Positions 7,269 to 15,050 of a stretch of DNA of 15,057 nucleotides are shown here, one piece after another. Source of the stretch: JAAAOZ01 sp964496595 (GTDB taxonomy: Bacteria; Chloroflexota; Anaerolineae; B4-G1; SLSP01). The stretch spans positions 1 to 15,057 of the forward strand of contig CAZCAI010000125.1 of NCBI GenBank assembly GCA_964496595.1, given 5' to 3'. The notes under the pieces are model-generated. The model saw only the letters and a list, made by a program, of their open reading frames with translations, was not told where the DNA came from and made no database searches. How positions within the stretch are numbered: the first letter of the stretch is position 1; the number at the start of each line of letters is the position of its first letter. A program made the translations under genes and the position numbers.

Positions 7269-8561
7269 TTACAGATCGACGAAGTAGGACGCCGCCGACC
7301 GGTCGATCAATTGTTGGCTCATTGTGGGCGGGACGCTGAGATAACGCGCGATGTCGATGATTTGATCTAACAGGTCGCGCGGATGGCAGGCGCGAGGGCG
7401 GCGCTTCGCCTTAATGTAATGTTCGCGGATCAGATAGGCCAATGCCTCCTCACTAAAAGGGATCTTCTTGGCGCTGGCCATCCGCCGGAAAATCTCCGCG
7501 TATTCGTCCCACGTGGGATCTTTCACCTCGATCTTGTGGCGGATGCGACGCAGAAATGCCTCATCCACCAACTCTTGTGGCTCCAGGTTGGTGGAGAAGA
7601 CGATCAGAATCTCAAAGGGGATCTCGAACTTGCGCCCCGTGTGGAGCGTCAAAAAGTCGATGCGCTTCTCCAGCGGGACGATCCAGCGGTTGAGCAGCAC
7701 CTCCGGCGTGACCTGCTGGCGTCCGAAGTCGTCGATGAGAAAGATGCCGCCGTTGGCCTTCATCTGGAAGGGGGCTTCGTAGAATTTGTTGTGGGGATTG
7801 TACACCAGGTCAAGGCCCTCCAAGGTCAATTCGCCGCCGACGATGATAAACGGGCGGCGGACTTTGAGCCAGCGGGCATCGATGCCGCGCCGCGGTTCTT
7901 TTTCCGACAGCCGGTGATTGACATCATCGAAGACCTTGATGACCTGGCCCTCCACTTCAACGGCGTAAGGAATGTAAATGTCGCCTTCCATCAGCATCGA
8001 ACCGATAGCCTCCGCGATGGAGGTCTTGCCGTTGCCCGGATAGCCAAAGAGGAAGATCGAGCGGCCAGAGTTCGCCGCCGGCCCCACCTGCTCGAAGGTC
8101 TCCTCGCTGAAGACCAGGTGGGCAAGCGCCGAGCGCACCTGGCGTTGGTGGATCGTGACCTCTTTCAAGCCCTGCACGCGCACGGATTCGTTGTAGTTCT
8201 CCAGCGGCACCGGCGCGGGGCCGGCATATTGCGAGCGCGCCAGCGCTTCGCGCGCCATATCACGACCCTTGGTGGTGAGCACATACTCGTATAGCGCCTC
8301 CGAAAGGCCCCCGCGCCCGCCGGCGCCGCGCACCTCGCATAGCTTCTCCCGTTTGAGAAATTCCAGAATCTCATCGACCACGCCGGGGAAAGGCATCGCC
8401 ATCCTCCGGGCGAGATCGCGTCCGGCCAGGTAGCTCTCAAAGTAGAGGAGTTTCAAGGCCAAATCGGTCAACAGCCCTATATTTAGACCGGTATCTTCGA
8501 TGCTGCGGGGCGCCGGGGGAGTAAAGGTCTCGCTCTTAATCACGGCACTCTTGCCTGCCAT
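7269..8561 (-). CDS. Winged-helix AAA+ ATPase of unknown role
   Basis: From the ATG at 8561 the product has 430 residues. Residue numbers below count from the upstream ATG at 8576, five codons earlier. Residues about 30-110 look like a winged-helix domain. The AAA+ core follows: Walker A GYPGNGKT (178-185), Walker B FLIDDF (279-284), sensor 1 FSTN (327-330), arginine finger in FLRRIRHKI (341-349) and a sensor-2-like RRPRACHPRD (392-401). Walker A and B are unusually far apart, with a conserved-looking insert (PYAVEVEGQVIKVFD, then GGELTLEGLDL and KFYEAPFQMKANGG). To my recollection this type recurs in several bacterial phyla and is annotated only as ATPase. It is probably a remodelling ATPase; target unknown. 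I prefer the 8561 start because the upstream ATG is part of the Shine-Dalgarno sequence. It is the first gene of an operon with the phosphodiesterase. Confidence 0.85.
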   Translation of the reverse strand: MAGKSAVIKSETFTPPAPRSIEDTGLNIGLLTDLALKLLYFESYLAGRDLARRMAMPFPGVVDEILEFLKREKLCEVRGAGGRGGLSEALYEYVLTTKGRDMAREALARSQYAGPAPVPLENYNESVRVQGLKEVTIHQRQVRSALAHLVFSEETFEQVGPAANSGRSIFLFGYPGNGKTSIAEAIGSMLMEGDIYIPYAVEVEGQVIKVFDDVNHRLSEKEPRRGIDARWLKVRRPFIIVGGELTLEGLDLVYNPHNKFYEAPFQMKANGGIFLIDDFGRQQVTPEVLLNRWIVPLEKRIDFLTLHTGRKFEIPFEILIVFSTNLEPQELVDEAFLRRIRHKIEVKDPTWDEYAEIFRRMASAKKIPFSEEALAYLIREHYIKAKRRPRACHPRDLLDQIIDIARYLSVPPTMSQQLIDRSAASYFVDL

Positions 8562-8567
8562 CTTGCA

Positions 8568-8574
8568 CACCTCC
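8568..8574 (-). promoter_or_regulatory. Ribosome binding site that decides the ATPase start
   Basis: GGAGGTG on the minus strand lies 6 nt before the ATG at 8561. The in-frame ATG at 8576 shares its final G with this site and has no ribosome binding site of its own. The longer form is therefore unlikely. Confidence 0.75.
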
Positions 8575-8577
8575 ATT

Positions 8578-8612
8578 AGTTTTCGGATAGTTTTCGGATA
8601 GTTTTCGGATAG
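8578..8612 (-). repeat. Three 11-bp tandem repeats in the ATPase leader
   Basis: AGTTTTCGGAT occurs three times head to tail without a mismatch (8578-8588, 8589-8599, 8600-8610), plus AG of a fourth copy. Eleven base pairs is about one helical turn. The array sits between the candidate promoter and the ribosome binding site, so it could be a repressor operator or an RNA-level control element. Confidence 0.9.
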
Positions 8613-8646
8613 ATTTTAGACTGCTATTAGGAACATTCTCCCATTC

Positions 8647-8652
8647 ATTATA
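8647..8652 (-). promoter_or_regulatory. Candidate -10 box of the ATPase operon
   Basis: A perfect TATAAT on the minus strand, 86 nt before the ATG at 8561. The -35 region falls inside the hairpin loop at 8658-8686 and is poor (TTCGCG with a 17-nt spacer). The predicted transcript would start near 8640 and carry the 11-bp repeats in its leader. Confidence 0.5.
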
Positions 8653-8657
8653 TGCCA

Positions 8658-8686
8658 ATCGGGGCGATTCGCGAAATCGCCCCGAT
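8658..8686 (-). terminator. Hairpin after the macroglobulin gene
   Basis: A perfect 12-bp stem (ATCGGGGCGATT at 8658-8669 with 8675-8686) has a 5-nt loop. It lies 58 nt past the stop at 8745. There is no T-run on either strand, so it is either a non-canonical terminator or an mRNA 3'-end-stabilising hairpin. Confidence 0.6.
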
Positions 8687-8744
8687 GCCTGGCTATATCT
8701 ATTGCGATTTGAATGGATTTAGATCATATTTGAAGAGAATTTGG

Positions 8745-11700
8745 TTAGGGATTGGCCGGTAGCACCTTCAGGAGACTGCCTGCGGATCGCCCCCAGACCT
8801 CCGGGAAGTATGTCTCCGAGGCGGTAGCCGGCAGCAGCTTGTAATCGCCGGCGTGGGCGGCGCGGAGTGTGTAGGTGATCTGGTAGGTTCCCGGCGAAAG
8901 TGAGCGGCCAAAGAAGACGGCGCGCTCGTCGCGCAGCTCGCGGTGATCGAAGGGATTTTGCCACCAGCGCCTGCTTTCAACTTGCCTCACGTCCGGCGCC
9001 TGGGGCGGCCCCGCCTGGGATTCCGTTTCTAAGGTCACATCGACCGGCTCCATCCCGCCGGGGTAGGGATCTTCTACCAGCAGGTAGTAGCGTTGCTCCG
9101 GCAGCACCAGGGTCAGGCGGACTTCTATCGTATCTCCGACGCGAATCTCTGCTAGCGGCTCGCACGGGCGCGGCTGATGGGAGGCGTCATGCGCCGGGGA
9201 AATGATCGGCTGGCAGTACTCGCGCTGGATAAAGATGCCGCGATCCTCCGCCGTGACTTGTTCCGCCGGCAGGGCGAGATCGAGATGCGCGGTGTAGTAG
9301 AGCCGGCCCGGCCCCTCATCCCGCGAAATCTCCAGCACATTGGTTTGAATCAATTCCATCTCATGGATGCCAATCTGAAGCTGGCGCGTCTCCGGGATGG
9401 TATCGGCGGTCATCTCGCCGCTTGTTACCGGGCGGCCATTCAGGGCCACGCCCCAGGGATACGCTGCTGCTAGCTCGCCGGTCGCCGTGAGGTAGTCCGT
9501 CAAGGCGATCACGGCCCACGTCGTCTCGTAGGTCGTTTCCCATCTGTCGCCGCGCCGCGCGATCATCAGCCAGCGCACGATCTGCGGCAGCAGCGGATCA
9601 TCGGGGGCTAAGCGTTCCAGCGCCAACAGCGCGACCGAGGTAGCTTGGGTGTTGGTCTGCCACTCATCGGCGTCGGCTTCTTCCCAGTGCGCCCCCGTCG
9701 CCGTGATGAAGGCCTCAGCCCGTAGCTCTTCCAGCAGCGTCGTCATGCGCGGGTCCGAGGCATCGACCATCTCCATCGCCATCGCGAGATACGCGCGGCC
9801 CGCGACGCCCAATTTTTCGCGCCCGACGTACAAATTGGCGCCCGCATCCCTGGGCCAACTCCGCTCCGCTTCGGTGAGCGCGTAAAGCGCCAGGGCGTAG
9901 TGCGGTCGCACCTCGGTGCTCTGCAATCCGCGAGTCAGCGTCTCTTCGATGTAGCTCAACGCGCGCTCCAACGCATCCTCCCGAATGGTAAATCCGGCGC
10001 GTTGGGCTTCCATCAGGCTCAGGGCCGTGTAGGAAGTGAGGTGCAGATTGCTCCAGCCCCGTTGCCAACCCCATCCGCCGTCCGCGTTCTGGCGCGAATA
10101 GAGCCGATCCAGGATATCGATGATCAGCGCCTCCAGTGATTCGTCCGCCTCCGGGGCCGCTATCTCCAACGCTTGCCACGCGCGATAGGTCGCCAGGTTA
10201 GCCAATATCCGGCTGACAAAGACATCGGTGGTGGCGTAGGGATATTGCTCCAGCGCGCGGAGGCTGTCCCGCATCGCGGCGGCCAGGGAGGGCTTCAGTT
10301 GAATATTTAGCGTGCTGGCGTCGCTCGCGCCCTCTGGGATGAGCACGGTTTCCAGGCGCGTCGCGGCCTCCGTCAGGACGCCGCCGGCGCCCACGACATC
10401 CGGCGCTGTGTAGCGATAGACGGGCAGCGCGCCGCCCTGATCAATACCGGGCTGGATCGCATCCTGATAGCCGCCGCCGTTCGCCGCGAAGGTCAATATG
10501 GCCTCCTCGCCCGTCGCCGCCGAGATGTGGAGGGGCCAGGCGACCCGCGCCCGCTCCCCCTGCGCCACGGCGATGGTCTGCTCCGCCGCGCCCTCGATTT
10601 CGATGCCCGTCGTCGCCGAGAGGCGGACGGTCACCTCTAAATCCTCGCCGGTGTTGTTGTGCACAACCGCCGTGACTTCCGGCCGATCTCCGATCACGAA
10701 GAAGCGGGGCGTCACAGGCCGCACCAACAGCGGTTTGGTGACGATGACTTCAGTCTCGCCCTCGCCGACTTTGGTATCCGCCGTCACTGCCCGCGCCTGG
10801 GCGACCCACGTCGTCAGAGAGTCGGGCAACTTGAAGGTCACGTCCGTCTGGCCGGCCTCGCCGGTGCGGAGATGCGCCCGCCAGAGCGCTGTATCGGGGA
10901 ACTCCTGGCGGACGTCCATCATCGCTTCGCCGCCGCCCCCGCCGCCCATCCCGCCCAGGGTCATCTCGGCGATCATCCGCTCCGCCTGTTCCTCGAGCTG
11001 CTCGGTCATTCGATTGAAGAGCATCAGCAGCGTGTCGCCACTCTGCACCCGCAGGGGGCGCTCGCCGTAGAAGGTCTCGAGGAGCGGCGGGACGTTGGAT
11101 GCGCGCAGGGAGAGCAGCGCTTTATCGACGACGGCCAGCCCCACCTCGGCATCGACGCTTTGGCCGGCGGCGTCCGTCGTCCGCACGGTGAGCGTCACAT
11201 CCTCGCTCGGCCCCGCCGTCGCTCTATCTGGCGTGACCTCCACGGTCAGCATCTTCTCTGTCGGCGCGACTGCCAACTTGACGTAGCCGGCCCGCACGTC
11301 GGGCGTGGGATGCGCCTCGTCCGCGCCGCGCACGGCGATGAACGAGACGTAGACGTTGGGCGCGTAGCTCTCGGCGATGGGCAGTTCGATGAGCGGGTTG
11401 GGTTCGTCGAAGGTCAGGCGTTGCGCTTGCAGGATGCCGCCGCGCTCGACGGTCATCAAGACCTCGTAGGATCCTTCGTCAAAAGGCGTGGGGAGGAGAA
11501 TTTGCGCCGTATCGCCTACCTCGTAGCTGTCCGCGTCGGCCACCGGACGGATGCGCCCTTCGGCCATCTGCCACTGGCCCGCCTCCGCGCCGCCGACCCA
11601 GATGGAGGTCTCGGCTTTGACGGGGTTAGCGCGCGTGTCGGTCGCCTCGGCGATGACGACGTAGGCGCCGCTGCGCGGCGGCGAGAGTTCGGCGAGCGCT

Positions 11701-14700
11701 TCGCCCTCGGCATTCGTGGTCGTTTCGATGGTGGAGATGACGGTGTCGGTGTAGCCCCACGTGGGCTGCTCGAAGGGGCGCTCCGCGGGCACGCGATACC
11801 ACGCGCGCCGCGCCAACGTGACCGCGATTTCTTGCTCGGCCACGGGCGCGGACTCCCAATCCACGGCCATCACGTCGATTTCGGCGGTGTCGTCGGCCTG
11901 GAAGACCCAGCTTCGCGGGCGTAGCCCCAGGTAGAAGTTGGCCGCGTGGACGATGACCTCGTCGCGTCCGCTCACGGGAAAGCCGCTTTCATCTACAATC
12001 GTCGCCTCGATAGTCCAGCGCTGTGAGGTAATCTCTCCATTCCCCTCGCTTTCTTCTTTCTCGCCCAACGGCGCTAAATTGGCCGGCGTGGAGATCAAGA
12101 AGCGGCCATTCGCGTCGGTCTGCGCTTCCCCCTCGGCGATAATTTGCGGTTCGACCCACGGGCCGGGGTGATGGCCCCATTGCCAATGGCCGGGCATATC
12201 CGCCGAAAACGCATACGGCGCCGCGCTGATGGTCCAATGTAGCCTGGCCTCGCCGACCGGCCCGCCGAAGAAGTAGACCGCGTCCACCAGCGCCTGGATG
12301 CTTTCGCTTTGTAAGACCTCATCGAACTCCGGTGTGACGGTCACTTCAAAGTCCGGCTTGCGATACTCGGCTACGTGAAAATCCAAGGTCCATTGTTGTT
12401 GATGGGGCTGACGCTGCGCCGGCGCTGGTGAGGCGTCGGCGGTTTCTGAAATCGCCAAGCTGGCTTGCAGGGCGTAGCGACCGATGGGCGCGTCCTCGGG
12501 GAGGTGAAAATGCCCATCGAAGGTCCCCATCTCGGAAAGGGGCAGTGTTTGGGAGTAGAATTCGGTCCACCTTGCGTCCCGCGCGGAGATCGTCACCTTG
12601 GTCTCCGGCTCTGGCAGCGCGTACTGCGCATCATTATCCTGCCGGAGGATGCCCCGGAAGTTCACGTTCTGGCCGGCTCGATAGAGGGGCCGGTCGGTGC
12701 TCAGGGCGATGTTGTACTCCGGCGCAGCGCCGACATCGGATACGATGTCGAAATCCCAGGGGCTGACATCGGCGTGCCATCCGGTGAGCGCGATGCCAAA
12801 GCCGGGCGATCCCGGCTCGCCCACGACGGCGGCCACGCGCTCCCACAGATTCTCGCGCCGGCTCAGCGGGATGCGGGCCAGCCCGTCCCTGTCGGTCGTG
12901 CCCGCCGCGATGAGCACATCTTCTTCGTCCATCAACTGCACGGCGGTGCGGGTGACCGGCTGCCCGGTGTGCAGATCCGTGACCCAGATCAGGGCTTCTT
13001 CCGCCGCCAGCTTGAGCGTCACGTGCCGGTCGATCACGGCGATCTTCAACTGGCGCTGCCAACTGTGTTGCACCTCATCGCTTTGCCACTCCAGGGCGTA
13101 GTAGCCGGTGGGCAGGGGGCCGCCAAGTCGCGCCAGCTCCACCGGCGCCACCGCAGCGACGTTATCCGGCGGATCGAAGCGCTCGGTCCATTCGCGGATC
13201 GAAGCACCGCCGGTCTCCCACGACTTGATGAAATTTGCCTCGCTCAGCTCTGAGAGACTGAAGGCCGCGCCGGTGAGATTACGCACCAGGAAGTAGATCT
13301 CGGCTGATTCTGCGGCATCCAACGTCACGGCGTCCATTGAGGTCGCCGCGCCGATGAAGGGCGGTAGATCGCCCGTGGTGAAGCACGCGATGCGCGCCTC
13401 ATCTAAGGTGTTGCCGTAGATATCCGCGACATCCGAGTCGACGGCGACGCAATATTCCGTTTGCGGTTCTTTATCCCAGGAGAGCCGGTAGACGCCGGTC
13501 TCCTCATCGAAGTAGGTGTAGAGATCGGTGATCTCCTCATCTATCATGATTTCGACGTGCTCGTCCAGCGTCTGGGGATCGATGGCGCCCTCGAAGGCGA
13601 CGCGCACCGGCTCGTTCACGCCGATGTCCTCCGCGCCGGGGGCGGGCGCGAAGCTGACGACGCTGGGGGTGGGGGCTGTGGTGAAGCTCCACGAGCCGGG
13701 ATTTTGGAGCGGCGCGCTGGTCACCGCGCGGGCGCGTTCGTGTACATGGAAGGTGTAGCGCGTGCCCAATGCCAATTGCTGCGTTGGCGTGAAGACCAAT
13801 GCGGCGTTGTTATCCTGCCAGAGGATGGCGCCGGGGACGGGCGAGCCGGCCTCGGTGACTAATGAGAACGCGCTGCCGGTGACATCTGGATCCATAGGGG
13901 TGTTGAAGGTCACGCGCACGCTGGCATCTAAGAGCACACCTTTGGCGCCGTTCTGGGGCGATACTTCGACGACGCGGGGCGGGGCTGTGGAGAAAGACCA
14001 GGTCTTGGCCTGGGCGAGCGGTGCGCCACCCACGCTGGTTGCATCCTCCTCCAGGACGATGGTGTAACTCTCTCCCGCGCCCCATCCGGTGAGGGGGGTG
14101 AAGCGATAGAGCGAGGTGTTGATCCATTCCCCGCTGCCCAGCACCCGGGGTTCGATGCTCAGGGGCAGCGCCGCGCACGGCCCGTTTTCCTGCGCCGGTT
14201 GGCCGGTGCAGTTGAGCGGCGCCATCGCGCGATTGAAGGCGATCAGGATGGGGGTATCGGCCCGGAGATCGGCGGCGCCGTCCGCCGGCGCGACGCGCGT
14301 CACTTCCAACGGCGAGAGCGTGGAGAAGGCGAAGGCCAGTTCAGTGGAGAGCGGCGCGCCCTCCTCCGACTCCGCCGATGGCTCGACTAAGACGCGATAG
14401 CGCGTGGCGGAGGCCAGCGCTTTGGGTTTGTAGATAAAGGTGCGACTGTCCTCCCATTCGCCTTCGCCCTCCACCTCGGGGCTGATGCGCAGCGCTTGCA
14501 CGACACTGTCGCGGTTCATCGGTTGGCTAAATTGCAGGACGATCTCCGCGTCGGTTGTCACCTCCGCGCCGGATGGGGGCGTGTAAGCGATCACCGTGGG
14601 CGGATATGGCCCTTCGGGCATCGCAAAGACGACCTCCGTCGGCGTAGGGGGCGCCGGCGTCGGCTCCTCCGTGGGGAGTTCGAATTCCACCGTGGGAAGT

Positions 14701-14777
14701 TGTCCACATCCCGCTGCTACCAATGCTATCGATACGATGATGCATCCTAGGAATATATGAGAGAGTTTTTTGTGCAT
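8745..14777 (-). CDS. Alpha-2-macroglobulin family lipoprotein without thioester motif
   Basis: The product has 2010 residues. A lipoprotein signal peptide ends at a lipobox (AAGC, acylated C24), then a Pro/Thr/Glu-rich tether. Four Big_5-like Ig domains start near residues 58, 156, 267 and 370. MG domains follow: the MG2 signature TDRPLYRAGQNVNFRG at 694-709, then EYRKPDFEV at 804-812. The bait-like region (about 1230-1290) is glycine-rich (GGMGGGGGG, 1275-1283). The A2M domain begins at FPDTALW (1293-1299) with FKLPDSLTTW (1315-1324). The alpha/alpha thioester domain spans about 1490-1760, but where homologues have YPYGCxEQ this protein has YPYATTDV (1512-1519), so no thioester can form. 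The C-terminal part (1820-2000) carries the bacterial MG10/receptor-binding-like signatures YYLLVEDPYPGG and YFPEVWGRS. Family members trap proteases in the envelope; this one could at most act without covalent capture. No penicillin-binding protein gene (pbpC), its usual proteobacterial neighbour, is in the window. AGGAGG lies 6 nt before the start. Confidence 0.93.
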   Translation of the reverse strand: MHKKLSHIFLGCIIVSIALVAAGCGQLPTVEFELPTEEPTPAPPTPTEVVFAMPEGPYPPTVIAYTPPSGAEVTTDAEIVLQFSQPMNRDSVVQALRISPEVEGEGEWEDSRTFIYKPKALASATRYRVLVEPSAESEEGAPLSTELAFAFSTLSPLEVTRVAPADGAADLRADTPILIAFNRAMAPLNCTGQPAQENGPCAALPLSIEPRVLGSGEWINTSLYRFTPLTGWGAGESYTIVLEEDATSVGGAPLAQAKTWSFSTAPPRVVEVSPQNGAKGVLLDASVRVTFNTPMDPDVTGSAFSLVTEAGSPVPGAILWQDNNAALVFTPTQQLALGTRYTFHVHERARAVTSAPLQNPGSWSFTTAPTPSVVSFAPAPGAEDIGVNEPVRVAFEGAIDPQTLDEHVEIMIDEEITDLYTYFDEETGVYRLSWDKEPQTEYCVAVDSDVADIYGNTLDEARIACFTTGDLPPFIGAATSMDAVTLDAAESAEIYFLVRNLTGAAFSLSELSEANFIKSWETGGASIREWTERFDPPDNVAAVAPVELARLGGPLPTGYYALEWQSDEVQHSWQRQLKIAVIDRHVTLKLAAEEALIWVTDLHTGQPVTRTAVQLMDEEDVLIAAGTTDRDGLARIPLSRRENLWERVAAVVGEPGSPGFGIALTGWHADVSPWDFDIVSDVGAAPEYNIALSTDRPLYRAGQNVNFRGILRQDNDAQYALPEPETKVTISARDARWTEFYSQTLPLSEMGTFDGHFHLPEDAPIGRYALQASLAISETADASPAPAQRQPHQQQWTLDFHVAEYRKPDFEVTVTPEFDEVLQSESIQALVDAVYFFGGPVGEARLHWTISAAPYAFSADMPGHWQWGHHPGPWVEPQIIAEGEAQTDANGRFLISTPANLAPLGEKEESEGNGEITSQRWTIEATIVDESGFPVSGRDEVIVHAANFYLGLRPRSWVFQADDTAEIDVMAVDWESAPVAEQEIAVTLARRAWYRVPAERPFEQPTWGYTDTVISTIETTTNAEGEALAELSPPRSGAYVVIAEATDTRANPVKAETSIWVGGAEAGQWQMAEGRIRPVADADSYEVGDTAQILLPTPFDEGSYEVLMTVERGGILQAQRLTFDEPNPLIELPIAESYAPNVYVSFIAVRGADEAHPTPDVRAGYVKLAVAPTEKMLTVEVTPDRATAGPSEDVTLTVRTTDAAGQSVDAEVGLAVVDKALLSLRASNVPPLLETFYGERPLRVQSGDTLLMLFNRMTEQLEEQAERMIAEMTLGGMGGGGGGEAMMDVRQEFPDTALWRAHLRTGEAGQTDVTFKLPDSLTTWVAQARAVTADTKVGEGETEVIVTKPLLVRPVTPRFFVIGDRPEVTAVVHNNTGEDLEVTVRLSATTGIEIEGAAEQTIAVAQGERARVAWPLHISAATGEEAILTFAANGGGYQDAIQPGIDQGGALPVYRYTAPDVVGAGGVLTEAATRLETVLIPEGASDASTLNIQLKPSLAAAMRDSLRALEQYPYATTDVFVSRILANLATYRAWQALEIAAPEADESLEALIIDILDRLYSRQNADGGWGWQRGWSNLHLTSYTALSLMEAQRAGFTIREDALERALSYIEETLTRGLQSTEVRPHYALALYALTEAERSWPRDAGANLYVGREKLGVAGRAYLAMAMEMVDASDPRMTTLLEELRAEAFITATGAHWEEADADEWQTNTQATSVALLALERLAPDDPLLPQIVRWLMIARRGDRWETTYETTWAVIALTDYLTATGELAAAYPWGVALNGRPVTSGEMTADTIPETRQLQIGIHEMELIQTNVLEISRDEGPGRLYYTAHLDLALPAEQVTAEDRGIFIQREYCQPIISPAHDASHQPRPCEPLAEIRVGDTIEVRLTLVLPEQRYYLLVEDPYPGGMEPVDVTLETESQAGPPQAPDVRQVESRRWWQNPFDHRELRDERAVFFGRSLSPGTYQITYTLRAAHAGDYKLLPATASETYFPEVWGRSAGSLLKVLPANP

Positions 14778-14783
14778 CCGCCG

Positions 14784-14789
14784 CCTCCT
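14784..14789 (-). promoter_or_regulatory. Ribosome binding site of the macroglobulin gene
   Basis: AGGAGG on the minus strand with a 6-nt spacer to the ATG at 14777. It fixes the start of the lipoprotein signal peptide. Confidence 0.85.
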
Positions 14790-14797
14790 GTGTATAA

Positions 14798-14825
14798 CGT
14801 ATTGCGTAATGCGTATTTCGTAATC
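14798..14825. repeat. Four heptamer tandem repeats in the macroglobulin leader
   Basis: CGTATTG, CGTAATG, CGTATTT and CGTAATC follow each other without gaps. The 7-nt period and the CGTAATT-like unit match the arms of the palindromic repeat at 6457-6527, so the two probably belong to one dispersed family. No palindromic second arm is obvious here. Confidence 0.8.
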
Positions 14826-14969
14826 AGTAAAGTGTAATGATTATCCATTCGGTAAATCGTATTTTATATTGCCGTCACGGGCGATAAGCATGGCTTCGCT
14901 GTCTTTTTAGACGGGTGCGAGGGGGCAAAAGTTCCGATGATGGGCGTTCGAGATCCCATGACTTGTATC

Positions 14970-14997
14970 ATCATAGCATGAGGCAGGTGGATGGCAA
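14970..14997 (-). promoter_or_regulatory. Promoter of the macroglobulin gene
   Basis: On the minus strand TTGCCA (-35, 14992-14997, 5 of 6 matches) is followed after 16 nt by TATGAT (-10, 14970-14975, 5 of 6) with an extended TGC before it. Transcription would begin near 14963, giving a leader of about 185 nt. The TGC-TAT core is shared with the promoter at 5973-5981. Confidence 0.65.
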
Positions 14998-15017
14998 GAA
15001 AAATCGGCCCAGATCAG

Positions 15018-15050
15018 GCGTGCAACTCCTGTGTAACTGCTGTGTAACTG
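15018..15050 (-). repeat. 11-bp repeats upstream of the macroglobulin promoter
   Basis: On the minus strand CAGTTACACAG occurs twice in tandem (15040-15050, 15029-15039) and is followed by a diverged third unit, GAGTTGCACGC (15018-15028). The units lie about 20-53 bp upstream of the -35 box, phased by one helical turn, which would suit an activator-binding site. Confidence 0.7.

Noticed and set aside
8578..8612. Interpretation of the 11-bp repeats as a CRISPR remnant or replication iterons.
   Set aside because: Units are contiguous without spacers, and no cas, rep or dnaA gene or AT-rich unwinding region lies nearby.
10659..11924. A 421-codon plus-strand frame opposite the macroglobulin gene.
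   Set aside because: It is an antisense artefact of GC-rich codons: rich in His, Arg and Gly, no domain, and fully inside a gene with clear family motifs.
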